Positions 24,901-36,670 of a stretch of 64,000 nt of DNA are shown piece by piece. The position numbers and the translations under genes are program-made. The notes under the pieces were generated by a model. That model worked only from the letters and a program-made list of their open reading frames with translations, did not search any database and had not been told where the DNA came from. Positions within the stretch are counted from its first letter, which is position 1. Each line of letters opens with the position of its first letter. The stretch comes from Bradysia coprophila (Eukaryota > Arthropoda > Insecta > Diptera > Sciaridae). Where the stretch lies: contig NW_023503409.1 of NCBI RefSeq assembly GCF_014529535.1, positions 3,844,390-3,908,389 on the forward strand. Direction: 5' to 3'.

Positions 24901-27900
24901 TATTCTTTACGGAATGTCACGACATCTTGAAAAACTTCAGGTTTCCCCGATTGCAAACCTTGCGATTGTCCATCAACTGCTCTATGTGAGCGAGAAACCG
25001 GTGAATGCATCTGTCCTCCCAGAGTCACTGGAGAAAAGTGTGACAAATGCGAACCGTACACTTTTGGCTTTGATCAAATAATCGGTTGCGAACTATGTAA
25101 CTGTAACCCACTGGGTGTCGAACGCGGCAACTTACAATGTGACCTAAACAACGGAACTTGCGAGTAAGATTCTAAGACTCTAAAGCATGAAACGAAAAAC
25201 TTTAATCGACATTTGTTCCCGTAGATGCCGTACACACATTGAAGGTCGCTCTTGCGACAAATGTCTGAACGGTTTCCACAACTTCCCTCACTGTGAACCA
25301 TGCCGTTGCACCAAAGAAGGAACCACATTCGATATTTGCGACCAACAAGACGAGACATGCTTCTGCAAGAAGAATGTTCAAGGCGTTGCTTGTGATACTT
25401 GTGTGGATGGTACATACAATTTGCAACAATCGAATCCAGAAGGTTGCACGAAATGTTTCTGTTTCGGCAAGACAACTCGCTGTGATCGCGCGTACCTTCG
25501 TTCATTCATCGTTAGCATGATGAAGGATGCATCGCTGAATTCCATTAAAGTTACACCAATTGAAGCGCAAGTATCACGTTGGCCTTTGGCACCACAAGAT
25601 ATTTTTATCAATGAAACAACACTTCAAGCAGACCTAAGTCAAAAAGATTCCGACGAAGAGTTGGTCTATTTCGGCGTTCTCGACTATTTGCTCGATCAAA
25701 ATAATCATCTTACTGCTTACGGTGGAGCGTTAACGTACTCATTGTACTATACGACTGGTGTTTTTGGAAAAGCTATTATCGGTCCCGATGTTATATTGGA
25801 AGGAAAAGACATAGTCATTGTACATCAAAACTATGAACAACCCGCCAATGCACAAAATTTCTACGGATCCGTTAAAATGGTAGAGTCAAATTTCCAGACC
25901 ATATCTGGTGCACCGGTTACTCGAGAACAGTTTATGATGATTTTGAGGGATCTGAATGCCATTTACATTCGTGCTACGTATTGGGAAGGTACAGTTGTCA
26001 GTCAATTATCGGACATATACCTAACCATGGCTGACGATGATGAAGAGAATTACAATATGTACGAAGAACTATCCGTCGAGAAATGTCATTGTCCTCCGGG
26101 ATACAAGGGATATTCATGCGAAGATTGCGCTCCAGGATACTACCGAGATCCATCCGGTCCGTACGGTGGTTATTGCGTACCATGTCAATGTAATGGTCAC
26201 GCTGATACATGTGACTGTAACACTGGAAAATGTAACGAATGCAAACATTTCACCACTGGCGATCATTGTGATCAGTGTATCGTTGGCTATCATGGTGACG
26301 CCACTGCAGGAACACCTCACGATTGCATGATCTGCGCCTGCCCGATGCCAATCGAGTCCAATAATTTTGCAAACAGTTGTGAAATATCTGAAGATGGTTA
26401 CAAGATACACTGCACATGTCAAAGAGGCTACACTGGTGCCAGATGCCAGAGCTGTGCTGCAGGATATTATGGTCAACCGGAAAAGGAAGGAGACTTTTGT
26501 AAACCGTGTGAATGTTCTGGTAACATTGATACACTCGAACCAGAAGCCTGTGACTCAGTGAATGGTGAATGTTTACGATGCTTAAACAATACATACGGCA
26601 CGGCTTGCAATTTGTGTGCGCCCGGATACTACGGAGATGCCATCAAATTGAAAGATTGTCAAAGTTGTATTTGCGACGAGCTGGGCACAGAACATTGTGA
26701 CTCATTCATTGGAACATGTCATTGCCACGAAAATGTAATCGGCGAAAAATGCGACCGTTGCGAAGAAGACCATTACGGTTTCGATTCAGGCTTGGGGTGC
26801 AGACCTTGTGATTGTGGTATCGCTTCTAATAGCACACAGTGTGATGATCATACGGGTGACTGTAGGTACGGAAAACGACAGAAAATACTGCAAATTGTTC
26901 ATTGTAGAACTATCCAACCAGTTCACATTAGTAACGACACTTTTTTATCTTCGCAGATGTAAGCCAGGTGTTACAGGCCGAATGTGTGACAGATGTTTGC
27001 CAGGATATTGGAATTACACTTCCGATGGCTGCTTACCATGTTCATGCAACACCGACTATTCCCGTGGATTGGGTTGTAACGCTCAAACTGGACAGTGAGT
27101 GATACCTAATGTTAAGTGACTTTCAATCCATTTTACCGTTCATTCCATTTTAAAGGTGTGAATGTTTACCGGGTGTCGTTGGTGAGAAATGCGATGCTTG
27201 TCCTCATCGATGGGTTTTGATACCTGACACTGGATGCCATGTAAGACTTGATAAATGCAAAATTAATCTGAGGCGTTTGGAGATCATGAATTGATTGCAT
27301 TTCAGGTATGCGATATTTGTCATCACGCCCTGTTAGACGTAACCGATGCAATGCGTAACGATCTTGATCCGGTTATTGACGAGTTCAAAACTGTTGCTGG
27401 CGGATATTTTACCGCTCAAAAGCTTAATTACTACAATGACTTGGTGGAAAAACTGGTTCCGGAAGTCACTGCATTGGATCCGAATGGCATAAATTTAACA
27501 CCGTCATTGAATGCTGTCGATGCAATCGAATTGGACACTAAGAATATGAACCGAAGATTACAGTTTGCCGAGCAACGTGCTAAGGAGCTATCGACCAACA
27601 GTATCAGGATGACAAATTCGTCGAGCGATGTGTTGGACGGTAGCCGATTCGCATTGAATAATGTGAAAGGTACAATACAAGAAGTCGAGAAATTGGCAGA
27701 CAGTTTCGATGCATCAGAAAGTACTAAGGCTGATAACGCCATAGCCGAGGCTAGTGAAATTCTGAAATTGATCCAGACCCAAGTGACAGATTCCAGCCCA
27801 GCTTACAAGCAATTGGAGGATGCAGAGAATCACTTACTGAACATTGAACGCTTTAGTGAGCCAGTTAAGGAGCAAAATTTGAGATTGGATGCTTTAAGAA

Positions 27901-30900
27901 ATCAAATTGGTTCGTTTAGTGACAAAATGGAGGATCTATTTGATTGGAGCGTAGCTTCAAATGACAACAGTCTCAAGGCTCAATCGTTGCATAGTAAAAA
28001 TAAGGCAGCAACATTGAATTTGAGATTCGACACCGTTGCCAATCAGTCCAGAGATGCATGGAAGAATATTAACGGTACCGATCTGCTTGGCAAAAAAGGT
28101 GATGTTACAATGGGTGAGATTTATCGACACCTGAAAAGCTTAGAGAATGTTAACAATGAGCTCAAAGAGGTGTGCGTTCAAGTGGACAAGAAATTACCGC
28201 AACAGGACGAAGACTTGCAGAAACTCGACGAAATAATTGACCAAGCGACGGAAAATCAAAATAAACTCGTGAAAATTGCCAAAGAACTGAGTTCAGAATT
28301 GTCCAATGTGACTGCCAACTCGGAAACGGCTCTGAAAGCAGCAAATGCATACACCGACATTGTGGAGGCCGTACAAACGGCACAAAAGGCTGTTAAAAAT
28401 GCAAAAATGGCCGCAGGCAATGCTACACAATTAACGGATGGAATTGAGGATCGAGCTGGCGCTGGCGATCAGGTAGCACGCGATATGTTAGATGAAGCAA
28501 GAAAGTCGTTGAATACAGTACAATTGGATCTTCAGCCGCATTTAAACACGTCCTCACAAGTTGTGGACAACATCTATGACCTCAATTTGCAAAGTGACGA
28601 TCAAACAACAGCTATCAACGTTGCACTTGATCAAATAAAGCCAGACTCTCAAGCTGAAATATGGCAAGAGGCAAGGGACAACGCTATCAACGCACAGGAG
28701 AAAGCACAAGAGGCATTGAACATTTTAAAGCCAATCGTCAAAGACTTACCAAATGAATTGGTTCGAGCTAAGCAAATGCCAAAAGAAGTCGACGACACGA
28801 ACAACGACATTAATCAAGCGTCGAAACAAGTCGAACGTGTCATGAATCTATTCCCGAATCTACAAGCATTGGTAAATGAGCTAGATGAACGTCAAGAAAA
28901 AACTGATAAAATCGGAAGTGATTTGGCTGATCGAGTCGAGCGACTAAAAAAGTCGATCGAAATGGCTAGGGATGTTGCTAACAGCATTAAAGTTGGTGTT
29001 AATTTCCATCCTAACACAACCTTAGAACTCCGTCCACCGAGCAACTTAAACCAACTGGCCACAACTTCCCGAGTTTCAGCATTCGTTAAAACGGACAAAC
29101 CAAACGGTTTCCTCTTGTATCTTGGCAATGAGAACAATTCTGGACCAAGACGAAACAAACGTAACGATTTCATGGCTATCGAAGTGGAAAATGGTTATCC
29201 GATTCTCACAATTGATTTGGGTAACGGACCGGAACGCATTATCAGCAACAAGAACATCGCGAATGGACAGTGGCATCAAGTTATTGTTGAACGTACTGGC
29301 AACGATGTCAAGCTTATTGTCCGTGAAGAGATCGCTGACGGCAAAGACCAGCTGCATGAAGTGGTCGGTGAGATTCCAGGCGCTGATTCTGTTTTCAATG
29401 TTGATTCCGAAAATAGTAAGCTCTTTGTGGGAGGCTACCCGCCAGATTATAACATTCAAGATGGCCTTAAGTACAGCTCATTCGAGGGACAGATTGAAGA
29501 TCTACGAATAGGTGATCAGGAGGCTGGATTATGGAATTTCATTGATGGCCAGGATAATAACTATGGTGCGCTAGAACGAGATCGTTTAGTGGCAGCTGAA
29601 GTACCAGCAACTGGCTATCGTTTCGGTGGACAAGGATACGTTATCCTCGACTCAAAACCTTACATGTTCAAACAACGGTCAAGCGTTCAATTTAAATTCA
29701 AAGTCCAACGGGACGTTACGGAAGGTCTGATTTTCTATGCCGGTAAGCACAGACACTTTATATCGGTTGAAATGAAACGTGGAGGTATCTACTTCCAATA
29801 CAAACTCGGACAGCATATGGTAACAATTGGAACAAACGAATTGTTCAACGATGACCAATGGCACAGAGTCGAAGCCGAAAGAGAAGGACGAAAGGGAGTT
29901 TTGAAAGTCGATGGAAAGGTCATTTATCAAGAAGAAACACCAATCGACACGGAAGAGAATCTCAAAATTTCGGATTCACTCTACTTCGGTGGAGTTCCGC
30001 ACAAGATCAATCACACCGAAGTCACTGCGAAAAACTTCGACGGGTGCATTGACGATGTGTATATTTCCGGCTCTCCAGTCGATCTCAGCAAGCACTTGAA
30101 GGCTTATGGTGTAAGACCTGGATGTCCAATGAAATTCTCAAGTAGTCTTTCATTTTCACCACGGTCACCTGGTTACCTACGACTGGGCAACATAACTGCA
30201 TCGAATCACTTCCAAATCAATTTGAAGTTCAAGACAACCAGTCCCAATGGAATAATTTTCTATGCTACGAATCATGACCAAAGTGCAACGATTGGCTTGG
30301 CTTTGAGAGATGGTTCGTTGGTGTTTAACAGCAGAGAGAAAGAGCTGTCAACTGGAGCGAATAAGTTCAATACGGGTGAATGGCACGTTGTGACTGCGAC
30401 TCATGATCAAAAGAAATTGAGATTATTCGTTGGAGATAATGAATTTGTTTCGGACTTTGACACTGACCCACTGTTTATTGAATATGGCGACATTTACTAT
30501 GGTGGATTACCCCACAACTTTATTACACCCAAAAATGTACTGGGATCCTCGGAAAATTTCATTGGTTGCATCAGCGATGTAACGATTCGCGGACAAGTCG
30601 TAAACTTTGCCAATTCCACTGATAAGAAGGCGGCAGAATTGGACAACTGCTCAAGGGAAATATTCGGTAAGTAAATTAAAAGACCTCACCAGAACTGCGA
30701 CTTACAATATTTTTGGCTTACGGATTAACTTCTTGTTTAGGTATTGATGGATATGGGCCGATCGAGCCGAATGAAAATGTAATCGAGGGTGATACGGACG
30801 AAAAAATCGTTTCAAGAGTATCTACAGATCTGGATCGCGACCAAGATCGACGCAGGGAAGAAGAGCGGGAGCGACAACGACAAGAGGAGGAACGACTCCG

Positions 30901-32350
30901 AAAGGAAGCGGAAGAACGACTCCGACAAGAAGCGGAAGAACGTTTGCGTCAACAACAAATTGAACAGGAGGAGGAACGTCGTCGACAAGATAAACTGAAC
31001 GAACTTGATCCAGAAACCGGAGAGGATGCAATTGTGACGACGACCGCAGCGGCAGAGCCAACTCAGCGAACAACTCGCCGACGTCCGATTCAGGAGAATA
31101 AAGTGGAACCGATTTGTAAGCTGCCTGTGGAACCGGAAGTTGATGTCGATTTCGATGCTGGATATCGTTTCGGAACGACTACCGACAGTCGCATTGAATT
31201 CACTCAAATTCCATCGAAAATCAAACGTTCGTACGACATTTCACTGCAATTCAAAACAACTTCATCGGACGGTGTGTTGTTCTATGCTGCTGATGGTCGA
31301 CACACTGATTTTATTGCTTTGTATCTCCAAGATGGCAAGGTAAGCTGATCCATAGTTTGTAAACGGTGTGATGTATTAAATGTGGTTATTACAGCTTATT
31401 CATGCATTCAACTGTGGCTCTGGTTCTGCCAAAATGGTGTCGGATAAGGAATACAACAACGGTGTCTGGCATACAGTCGTTTTCTCGCGTCAACAAGCCA
31501 AAGGAAAGCTCCTCATCAATGGAGAAGACGAACAGTTCGGTGAATCAGTTGGAAATACTCGCAATATGGCTGTTCAACCACCGTATTCCATTGGCGGTAT
31601 TAATCCAGATTCGTTGGAAGATATGAACGTCAATTTGAAAATGACAAAGGGACAATACTTCAGCGGTTGCATACGCAACGTTCAGATCGGAGGCAAAGGC
31701 TTAGGTGCACCAGAACAAACGTACGGTGTAATACCATGCTCAGAACAAATCGAAGAGGGAATGTTCTTCGGAAAAGGTGGCGGTTACATCAAAGTAAGGA
31801 TCATACATATTGTTGTCTCACTTTTTCCTCTCTAAATTGTCAAATATTTCAGCTACGCGATCGCTTCAAAGTCGGTACCGAACTGACAATATCGTTTGAT
31901 ATCAAACCCAGAACATTGAACGGTTTGCTGTTGTCAGTACATGGAAAGAAGGCGTACCTGATTCTACAGCTCATTAACGGCACCATCAATTTTACCGTTG
32001 ATAATGGCGACGGTCCAATAGTAGCAGTGTTCAAGCCAGACGCTAATGAAAACTTCTGCGATGGTAACTGGCATTCAGTCAGTGCTATCAAGTCCAAATA
32101 CGTCATCACCTTGATGGTAAATCGCGTATCGTCACAACCATCAATCGGTAATGCAAACAGTCCGTCAACCGATACATCGCGACCGTTGTTCATGGGCGGA
32201 CATCCGCACATTATGAAAGCTCGTGGACTTTCCGTTCGTAAGCCATACTTGGGCTGTATTCGCAATGTACGAATTCGAGATGTTGCTGAAGAAGTGCAAC
32301 CGACGATGATGGTCGGAAATGTGCAGGCTGGCGTGTGCCCTACTAACTAG
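12950..32350 (+). CDS. LanA: Laminin subunit alpha (LanA-type, alpha-3/5-like)
   Basis: Basement-membrane heterotrimer subunit. I trace 24 exons: 12950-13186, 14671-14817, 20136-20372, 20434-20604, 20665-20878, 20938-21147, 21209-21416, 21484-21686, 21774-22046, 22118-22417, 22480-22539, 22614-23245, 23311-23820, 23928-24080, 24141-24482, 24541-24877, 24941-25163, 25225-26865, 26957-27094, 27156-27240, 27306-30666, 30741-31339, 31395-31793 and 31853-32350. Their phases all agree and total 3725 codons plus TAG, close to Drosophila LanA. Approximate domains: signal peptide 1-27 (ends NVNA); LN domain to about 270; LE (EGF-like) array to about 830; an L4-like/LF region to about 1375; more LE repeats; a laminin IV domain about 1590-1780; LE repeats to about 2107; coiled coil about 2110-2670 (one giant exon); LG1-LG3; a charged linker; LG4-LG5. 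Most introns are 60-90 bases, but introns 1 and 2 are 1.5 and 5.3 kb. AATAAA at 32658-32663 is a candidate poly(A) signal. Confidence 0.97.
13187..14670 (+). other. LanA intron 1
   Basis: 1484-base intron with GT (gtacga) and AG (ttcttag) ends. Apart from AT-rich sequence it contains, at about 14083-14330, a patch built from degenerate, self-complementary words such as AAATTTC, AATTCC and AGAATTT on both strands. It resembles the other word-repeat elements in the window. Confidence 0.6.
15929..16167. repeat. Degenerate inverted repeat in LanA intron 2
   Basis: Outer arms TTTTTCTTATCACTCCG (15929-15945) and CGAAGTGATAAGAAAAGC (16150-16167) pair with mismatches. Inner arms near 16002-16033 and 16058-16085 share GACAATAT(AT)TCAAACGAATGAA in opposite orientation. 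Probably an old MITE. Confidence 0.5.
16250..19799. repeat. 3.55-kb palindromic GAGAC/GTCTC satellite element inside LanA intron 2
   Basis: Bounded by inverted CCCGGGTAAAAA (16250-16261) and TTTTTACCCGGG (19788-19799). The interior consists of tandem arrays that all contain GAGAC or GTCTC words. One is a roughly 43-bp unit (about 16600-16900, GAGACTGAAGGAGTGGTCTC core). A 36-bp unit (about 17010-17280) makes apparent coding frames with a 12-residue repeat on both strands. A 49-bp unit (17819-18389) has the core GAGAACGGAAAAGTGGTCTC. From about 18401 to 19320 the 49-bp unit runs in the opposite orientation. The turn-around is at about 18390-18400, so the two arrays form a very long imperfect hairpin. 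The long translations here are products of the repeat, not genes. Confidence 0.85.
17494..17547 (-). pseudogene. 5S rRNA-like fragment
   Basis: On the minus strand the sequence reads TTAAGCATCATTCGTCGCGG, then TTAGTACTTGGATGGGTGACC. This matches the central and 3' part of animal 5S rRNA, which has TTAAGCAGCGTCGGGCGCGG then TTAGTACTTAGATGGGGGACC. The homology is confined to about 55 bases and covers the internal promoter region, and neither end of a 5S gene is present. It sits between the 36-bp and 49-bp arrays of the GAGAC element and follows a T-run on the plus strand. It could be a remnant of a 5S-derived SINE. Confidence 0.6.
30810..31005 (+). other. LanA: Charged ER-rich linker between LanA LG3 and LG4
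   Basis: Start of exon 22. After the LG3 exon the protein enters a stretch of about 60 residues composed almost only of Arg, Glu, Gln, Lys and Leu (for example [20 protein letters not shown]). A short Thr-rich stretch ([15 protein letters not shown]) follows before LG4. The i to i+4 alternation of E and R/K predicts a stable single alpha helix. In Drosophila LanA this linker is, as I recall it, Thr-rich and mucin-like. Confidence 0.7.
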
Positions 32351-33755
32351 AAAAAGACTTTTAAAATTCGATAAATGACCATGGATATGCTGAACTGATA
32401 CGAATCTCATTAACGATACTATTTTATTGCAACGGAACCTCTTGCGCTACATTCGGTTATGGACCTTCGGCTGCGGACAACGGACTATTCGATAAAAATT
32501 CTACAGATTTATACTTACTCGTCATTTGTTTTCATTTTCACTCTTTTTGTCATGTAAATCGTCAATAATCCAGCTCAAAATTTTGTTTTATTCATTTTTG
32601 TCGAATTTCTTCTTTTTTTCCTAATTCATTGCTATCATCTAAGCGACCTATGCCATAAATAAAATTCATCCTTAAACAGCGCTGTTTGTTTTTATTCTAA
32701 CCTAGACGATGGAAAATAAATCACTGCTCACCGGACGACGACACAACCGAGTAAAATGACTCCTCCATTTGAATGTACCAACGTCGAGACCAACGTCAAA
32801 ATATGTATAATCATATTGGCAAGTTTCCAAATTTAGTGCACCGCTGAACCCTGAACGTGCATTCCACTTAATCTTTATCAATGAATTTCCATTCAAACCA
32901 TATTTGTTTTGTTACGTTGACAAACATAAAATACCGTTTCATGTCTAGTGACATAGCACTGCTACTAGCAGGAACGCTGAATTGACAAGTAGTGTCAAAT
33001 TTGGAGGCTTAGTGATAAATCTTAGGATTCTTTGTATTGTTTGTTTTAACTCATACAACAAAAACAAGTCATCTAAGCCTTGATTTCCACTTCCAAAAAA
33101 GCCACTCTGTTTTACCTCCGTTTAGCTAAGCCACGCCTTTTTTTGTATTATTTAAGAGTCATTTTGCGAAATCGTCGACCAATTGAAATCCAAGGGATCC
33201 AATGGATTGATTCGTTCGACTCTGCTGAGTCATTTGTAGAAGACATTTTTCCTTCAAACACTTTCAACTTAGGTGTGGACCTCTGGGAAAAATGCACTAC
33301 ACCGAATCGGGCAAAAGTGTATTTAGGCAATATTCTCCTTACAACTAATCGGTTAAATGTGAAATTATGGTAAAATGCTAGCCTCAACAATGTACACATT
33401 TGGCAGTATGTATCGATATGTTCGAAAAAGTTCAGCTGCGTCGCTTCAGCAGTTCTTTTACTTCGAAAAATGGATAATTTTCAAAGAGTACCGGAGGACG
33501 TCGCGATCCTGATACCTACAAAGTAATGGTATGGGATGTCATCACTAGGTACCAATATTAGAACCCTATAAAAATTGCCAAGGTTAAGTGGTCGTGCCGG
33601 CAACAGTATCACTTTATCAAAAAAAAGAGCTCAAAAATGACACCCCCGTGAAAACTCCCCGTGAACTCTAGCTCATCCGTATCAAAACTTTTGTCTGATA
33701 TTGTTCCCTGAACGCTAACCTTTCGATTGACACCTCATACGATATGATCCGACCG

Positions 33756-34071
33756 CGAAGCTGGAAAAACTTAATTTTTTTGATCGGCAATTAAAATGTG
33801 TTAAATGGATGAGGCCTGAAATATAGTTTTTACATTAGAATTTAATATTTCCGATAAAAAGAAGTTGATTTTTGTACTTAGAAGTCATCACATTTGTCTC
33901 CTCCACTATGGCTGAGAGCAGTGAGATTACTTTTAAGTGCAAATATCAATTACTTTTCATCGGAAATAATAAATTCGTAGCAGTAATGGTGTAAAAACTG
34001 TATTTCAGGCCTCCTAATCAATTTAACATTATTTCATTGCCGATCATAAATTTAAGTTTTTTCCAGCTTCG
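33756..34071. repeat. 316-bp inverted-repeat element
   Basis: Arms CGAAGCTGGAAAAACTTAA at the left and TTAAGTTTTTTCCAGCTTCG-like at the right. Internal pairs include GAGGCCTGAAATA versus TATTTCAGGCCTC and the TTCCGATAAAAAG versus CTTTTCATCGGAA blocks. It is foldback/MITE-like and has no coding content. Confidence 0.65.
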
Positions 34072-34463
34072 TAGCTTTGCTGATTTTTGTCGTTTGTTTT
34101 TGTTGTCACTGTGATAACAAGTCATATACTCCAACTTTGTAGCGATATTCTGTTGCAAAGAATCTTAGTAGATTACAATGAAGTTTAGAGATGATCGAAT
34201 CGTTTTCCGAAGCCCGACCCGAATTGAATTTTTAAAGTCCTAGACCCCGAAACCATAAGAAACACGGTAATAATTCGTTTATTTACCATTAAGCTATCCA
34301 ATAAAAATATGAAAGTTTTCTGTATTATAATAATCCGAAAGGACGCTAAAGACTTCTACGCACAACAGGCCCAACGGAGGCTTAGGTGCAGAGATTCGTC
34401 TCACCCCATACAATCTAGCCTAAAGGTGAAATTAGGGAAATTAGGGAACTAGGGAAATTAGTA

Positions 34464-34825
34464 AAGTTCGGAACAGATCACTTTTATCTGATCTGAAACT
34501 GAAAAAAGACGATCTGAAATTTTCAGATTCAGTTCAGATTGATTTAAAATTTATCTGATCTGAATCTGAAAATTTCAGATCAAATCTGAAAATCTGAATT
34601 TTTGCAATCTGATCTGAAAATTTTTCATACAAATTTTTCAGATAATCAGATCAAATCAGTTTTTATCCGAACTGAATCTGAAATCACGCGATCTGATTCA
34701 GATTCAGATCAGATTCAAATCAATAGTAATGTGATCTGAATCTGAAAAATTTCAGATACAATTTTTCAGATTCAGTTCAGATCTGATCTGAAAATTTTCA
34801 GATTAATCTGATCTGTTCCGACCTC
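34464..34825. repeat. Element built of TCAGAT/ATCTGA words
   Basis: Ends are inverted: AAGTTCGGAACAGATCA (34464-34480) and TGATCTGTTCCGACCT (34809-34824). Between them nearly every base belongs to degenerate copies of ATCTGAA, TTCAGAT or TGATCTGA in both orientations, so the whole element can fold on itself. Confidence 0.65.
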
Positions 34826-35294
34826 TAGAAATTACTGATACTAGTTATTGGACGACTTTTATTTCTGACTTGTAAACCCGACGAAAGTAAAAAGAAAATC
34901 CGGCAAACGTTTGGGCACTCACCTTCACAACAAGCCTCCGTTGCACACACTGTTAATTTACAGTTCTTAAATACGATTACAGATTTTCCTACCGTAAAAA
35001 CATTAATAAATGAAAGAGTTTCATTATAGCAGAATTACATAAACAATTAGTCGGGAAACAGCGACTTTTTATAATTTATTTTGACATTCGTGCCCCCTGT
35101 TAAAAAGTGTGGTAAGGTAGTTATACAGCGGGCTCGAATATAATACGTGCGAGAAGTATTTCGCTTTAACAGAGATGTTAAAATATGATTTTTTTTTAAA
35201 TTCTCTTATGATGTACATCATATTAACAGTTTATAGTAGGTATTAGACACTTTAGCAGTTATTGGTGACAACTATTTCAAATTAAAAATTTACT

Positions 35295-35360
35295 TCTTCG
35301 GGTATTGAACAGGGGACCTCTGGTTCATGAGCCAACGATCTTTCTAATGTTGCAGTACAG
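35295..35360 (-). other. tRNA-like patch (possible SINE head or tRNA pseudogene)
   Basis: Read on the minus strand it has an anticodon-arm-like TTGGCTCATGAACCAG and a B-box-like GGTCCCCTGTTCAATACCC. The anticodon stem-loop is irregular (8-base loop) and no acceptor stem could be closed. It is not a functional tRNA by eye. Confidence 0.3.
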
Positions 35361-35670
35361 TAGTGTTGGTTGACATTTCTTATTGTTTAAGCGTACTTTG
35401 AAAGCCATTGACATATGTGGCGAATAAATTACGCAGAGTACGTTATAACGTAACGCACATAAATAATGATATGTCGTTTTTTAACATAATTGAATTTAAG
35501 CTCATCAAGCACGAGGAATTAGCTACGACTTGATGGAAAGATAGTTATGGACGCGAATTAAACAACTTTCTGATAAAATAATTAATTTTTGTCGTTCATC
35601 TTCTTCGTGTTCAGATATATAAAAGTAACTAGACAATAACCCACTTTTCGTACACTTTTTTTCCCCACGG

Positions 35671-36170
35671 GACATAATGAATTTGCAGTACCGACTGTTG
35701 TTTGGTGTGGTTGGATTGTAAGTTCAGTTGTTTTTATTTGCGAACTAATTTGGAACAAAATCAAGTCATATTGTCACAGTCCTACGGCAATGTACCAGAA
35801 GCGTAAATGATTTTGTAAATCTTAGAGGTCTGGCATGAAACTGACCATTGTAACTTTTGAGGAAAAATTATTTCCTCCGTTCCAAGGAGGGACCCATTTA
35901 AAATGTATAAGGAAAGCTATAAATAAGGAACACTAGCAAGGGAAGCGCGTAGACGAAGAGAGTTGCAAATAAGTTGCAACTTGTGCAGTTAGCCAAGCAA
36001 AAAGTCAGCAATTATGTGCGTTTGACATTGGAATTTATTTGTTCACTTTATACTCACCACATGTTCGATTTAATGGAATCTGAGGTAAAAGTCCCTAGTA
36101 GAAATATTTTTTAAATGAGTCGACTCAAATGCTTCGAAAACTCGATAAGAGCCCCTCACGGTATCAATCC
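35671..36170 (+). pseudogene. Relic of a duplicated ionotropic-receptor 3' end
   Basis: Closely matches the last exon segment and 3' flank of the IR gene (38312 to about 38690). It keeps the M3 segment coding ...ATVVWCGWIVSS-like residues and downstream landmarks such as TTCCAAGGAGGGACCCATTT. The match starts abruptly at GACATAATGAATTTGCA. The relic has an insertion of about 20 bases near 35777-35797 that breaks the frame, plus many substitutions. No upstream receptor body precedes it. Confidence 0.8.
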
Positions 36171-36670
36171 CCGTACATTGTTAGTCTCAGTGAAGTGTGC
36201 AGAATTGACTTATATCGTGTTTTCGAGACTAGATTTTAGATTCTCGGCTGGATGATTATAGGATTAAAATAGTGCATATTGTACACTATATTATACAAAG
36301 ATATGAGACGATGGGTGGTGCGACATACCGACGGATTTCTGATGTTCAAATTGTTCCATAATCGAGGTTATATCTTAAATTGAGTTTACGTCGTCAAATA
36401 GCATGAAAATTGTATAAAATTCTCCAAGGAATTCCCCAACCTTCGTGACTCGCTAGAATTACGATTCCATTACTTAAAAAGGAAACGTTGATTTGTAATA
36501 TTAATGTGCAATTTCTGCATTGTATTAAAATCGGATTTTAATTACTCAAAAGAACCTTTATGAGCCTTATATCAAGCCATACGTGCTAGTTTGTTTTCAT
36601 TCAGTGGTCAAACGACTTTGATTAGCATAGAGTGCATTCGATATAATTAAAGTTTTACAAGTTTAACGCA

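Larger units (their letters stand above)
32351..36670. other. Intergenic region between LanA and the IR gene
   Basis: Contains the LanA 3' UTR (AATAAA 32658-32663), an inverted-repeat element at 33756-34071, a TCAGAT-word element at 34464-34825, a weak tRNA-like patch near 35295-35360, and an IR pseudogene fragment from 35671. A 97-codon frame at 33080-33373 has no ATG start and no recognisable motif. Confidence 0.5.

Noticed and set aside
25074-25611. Long antisense frames within LanA LE-repeat exons
   Set aside because: They mirror the Cys-rich LE coding strand and have no support of their own.
33080-33399. Opposed frames of 97 and 83 codons downstream of LanA
   Set aside because: The plus frame lacks an ATG start, neither shows codon bias or a recognisable domain, and the region looks like decayed repeat DNA.
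35295-35360. tRNA gene on the minus strand
   Set aside because: The acceptor stem cannot be closed and the anticodon loop has 8 bases. Kept only as a tRNA-like patch.
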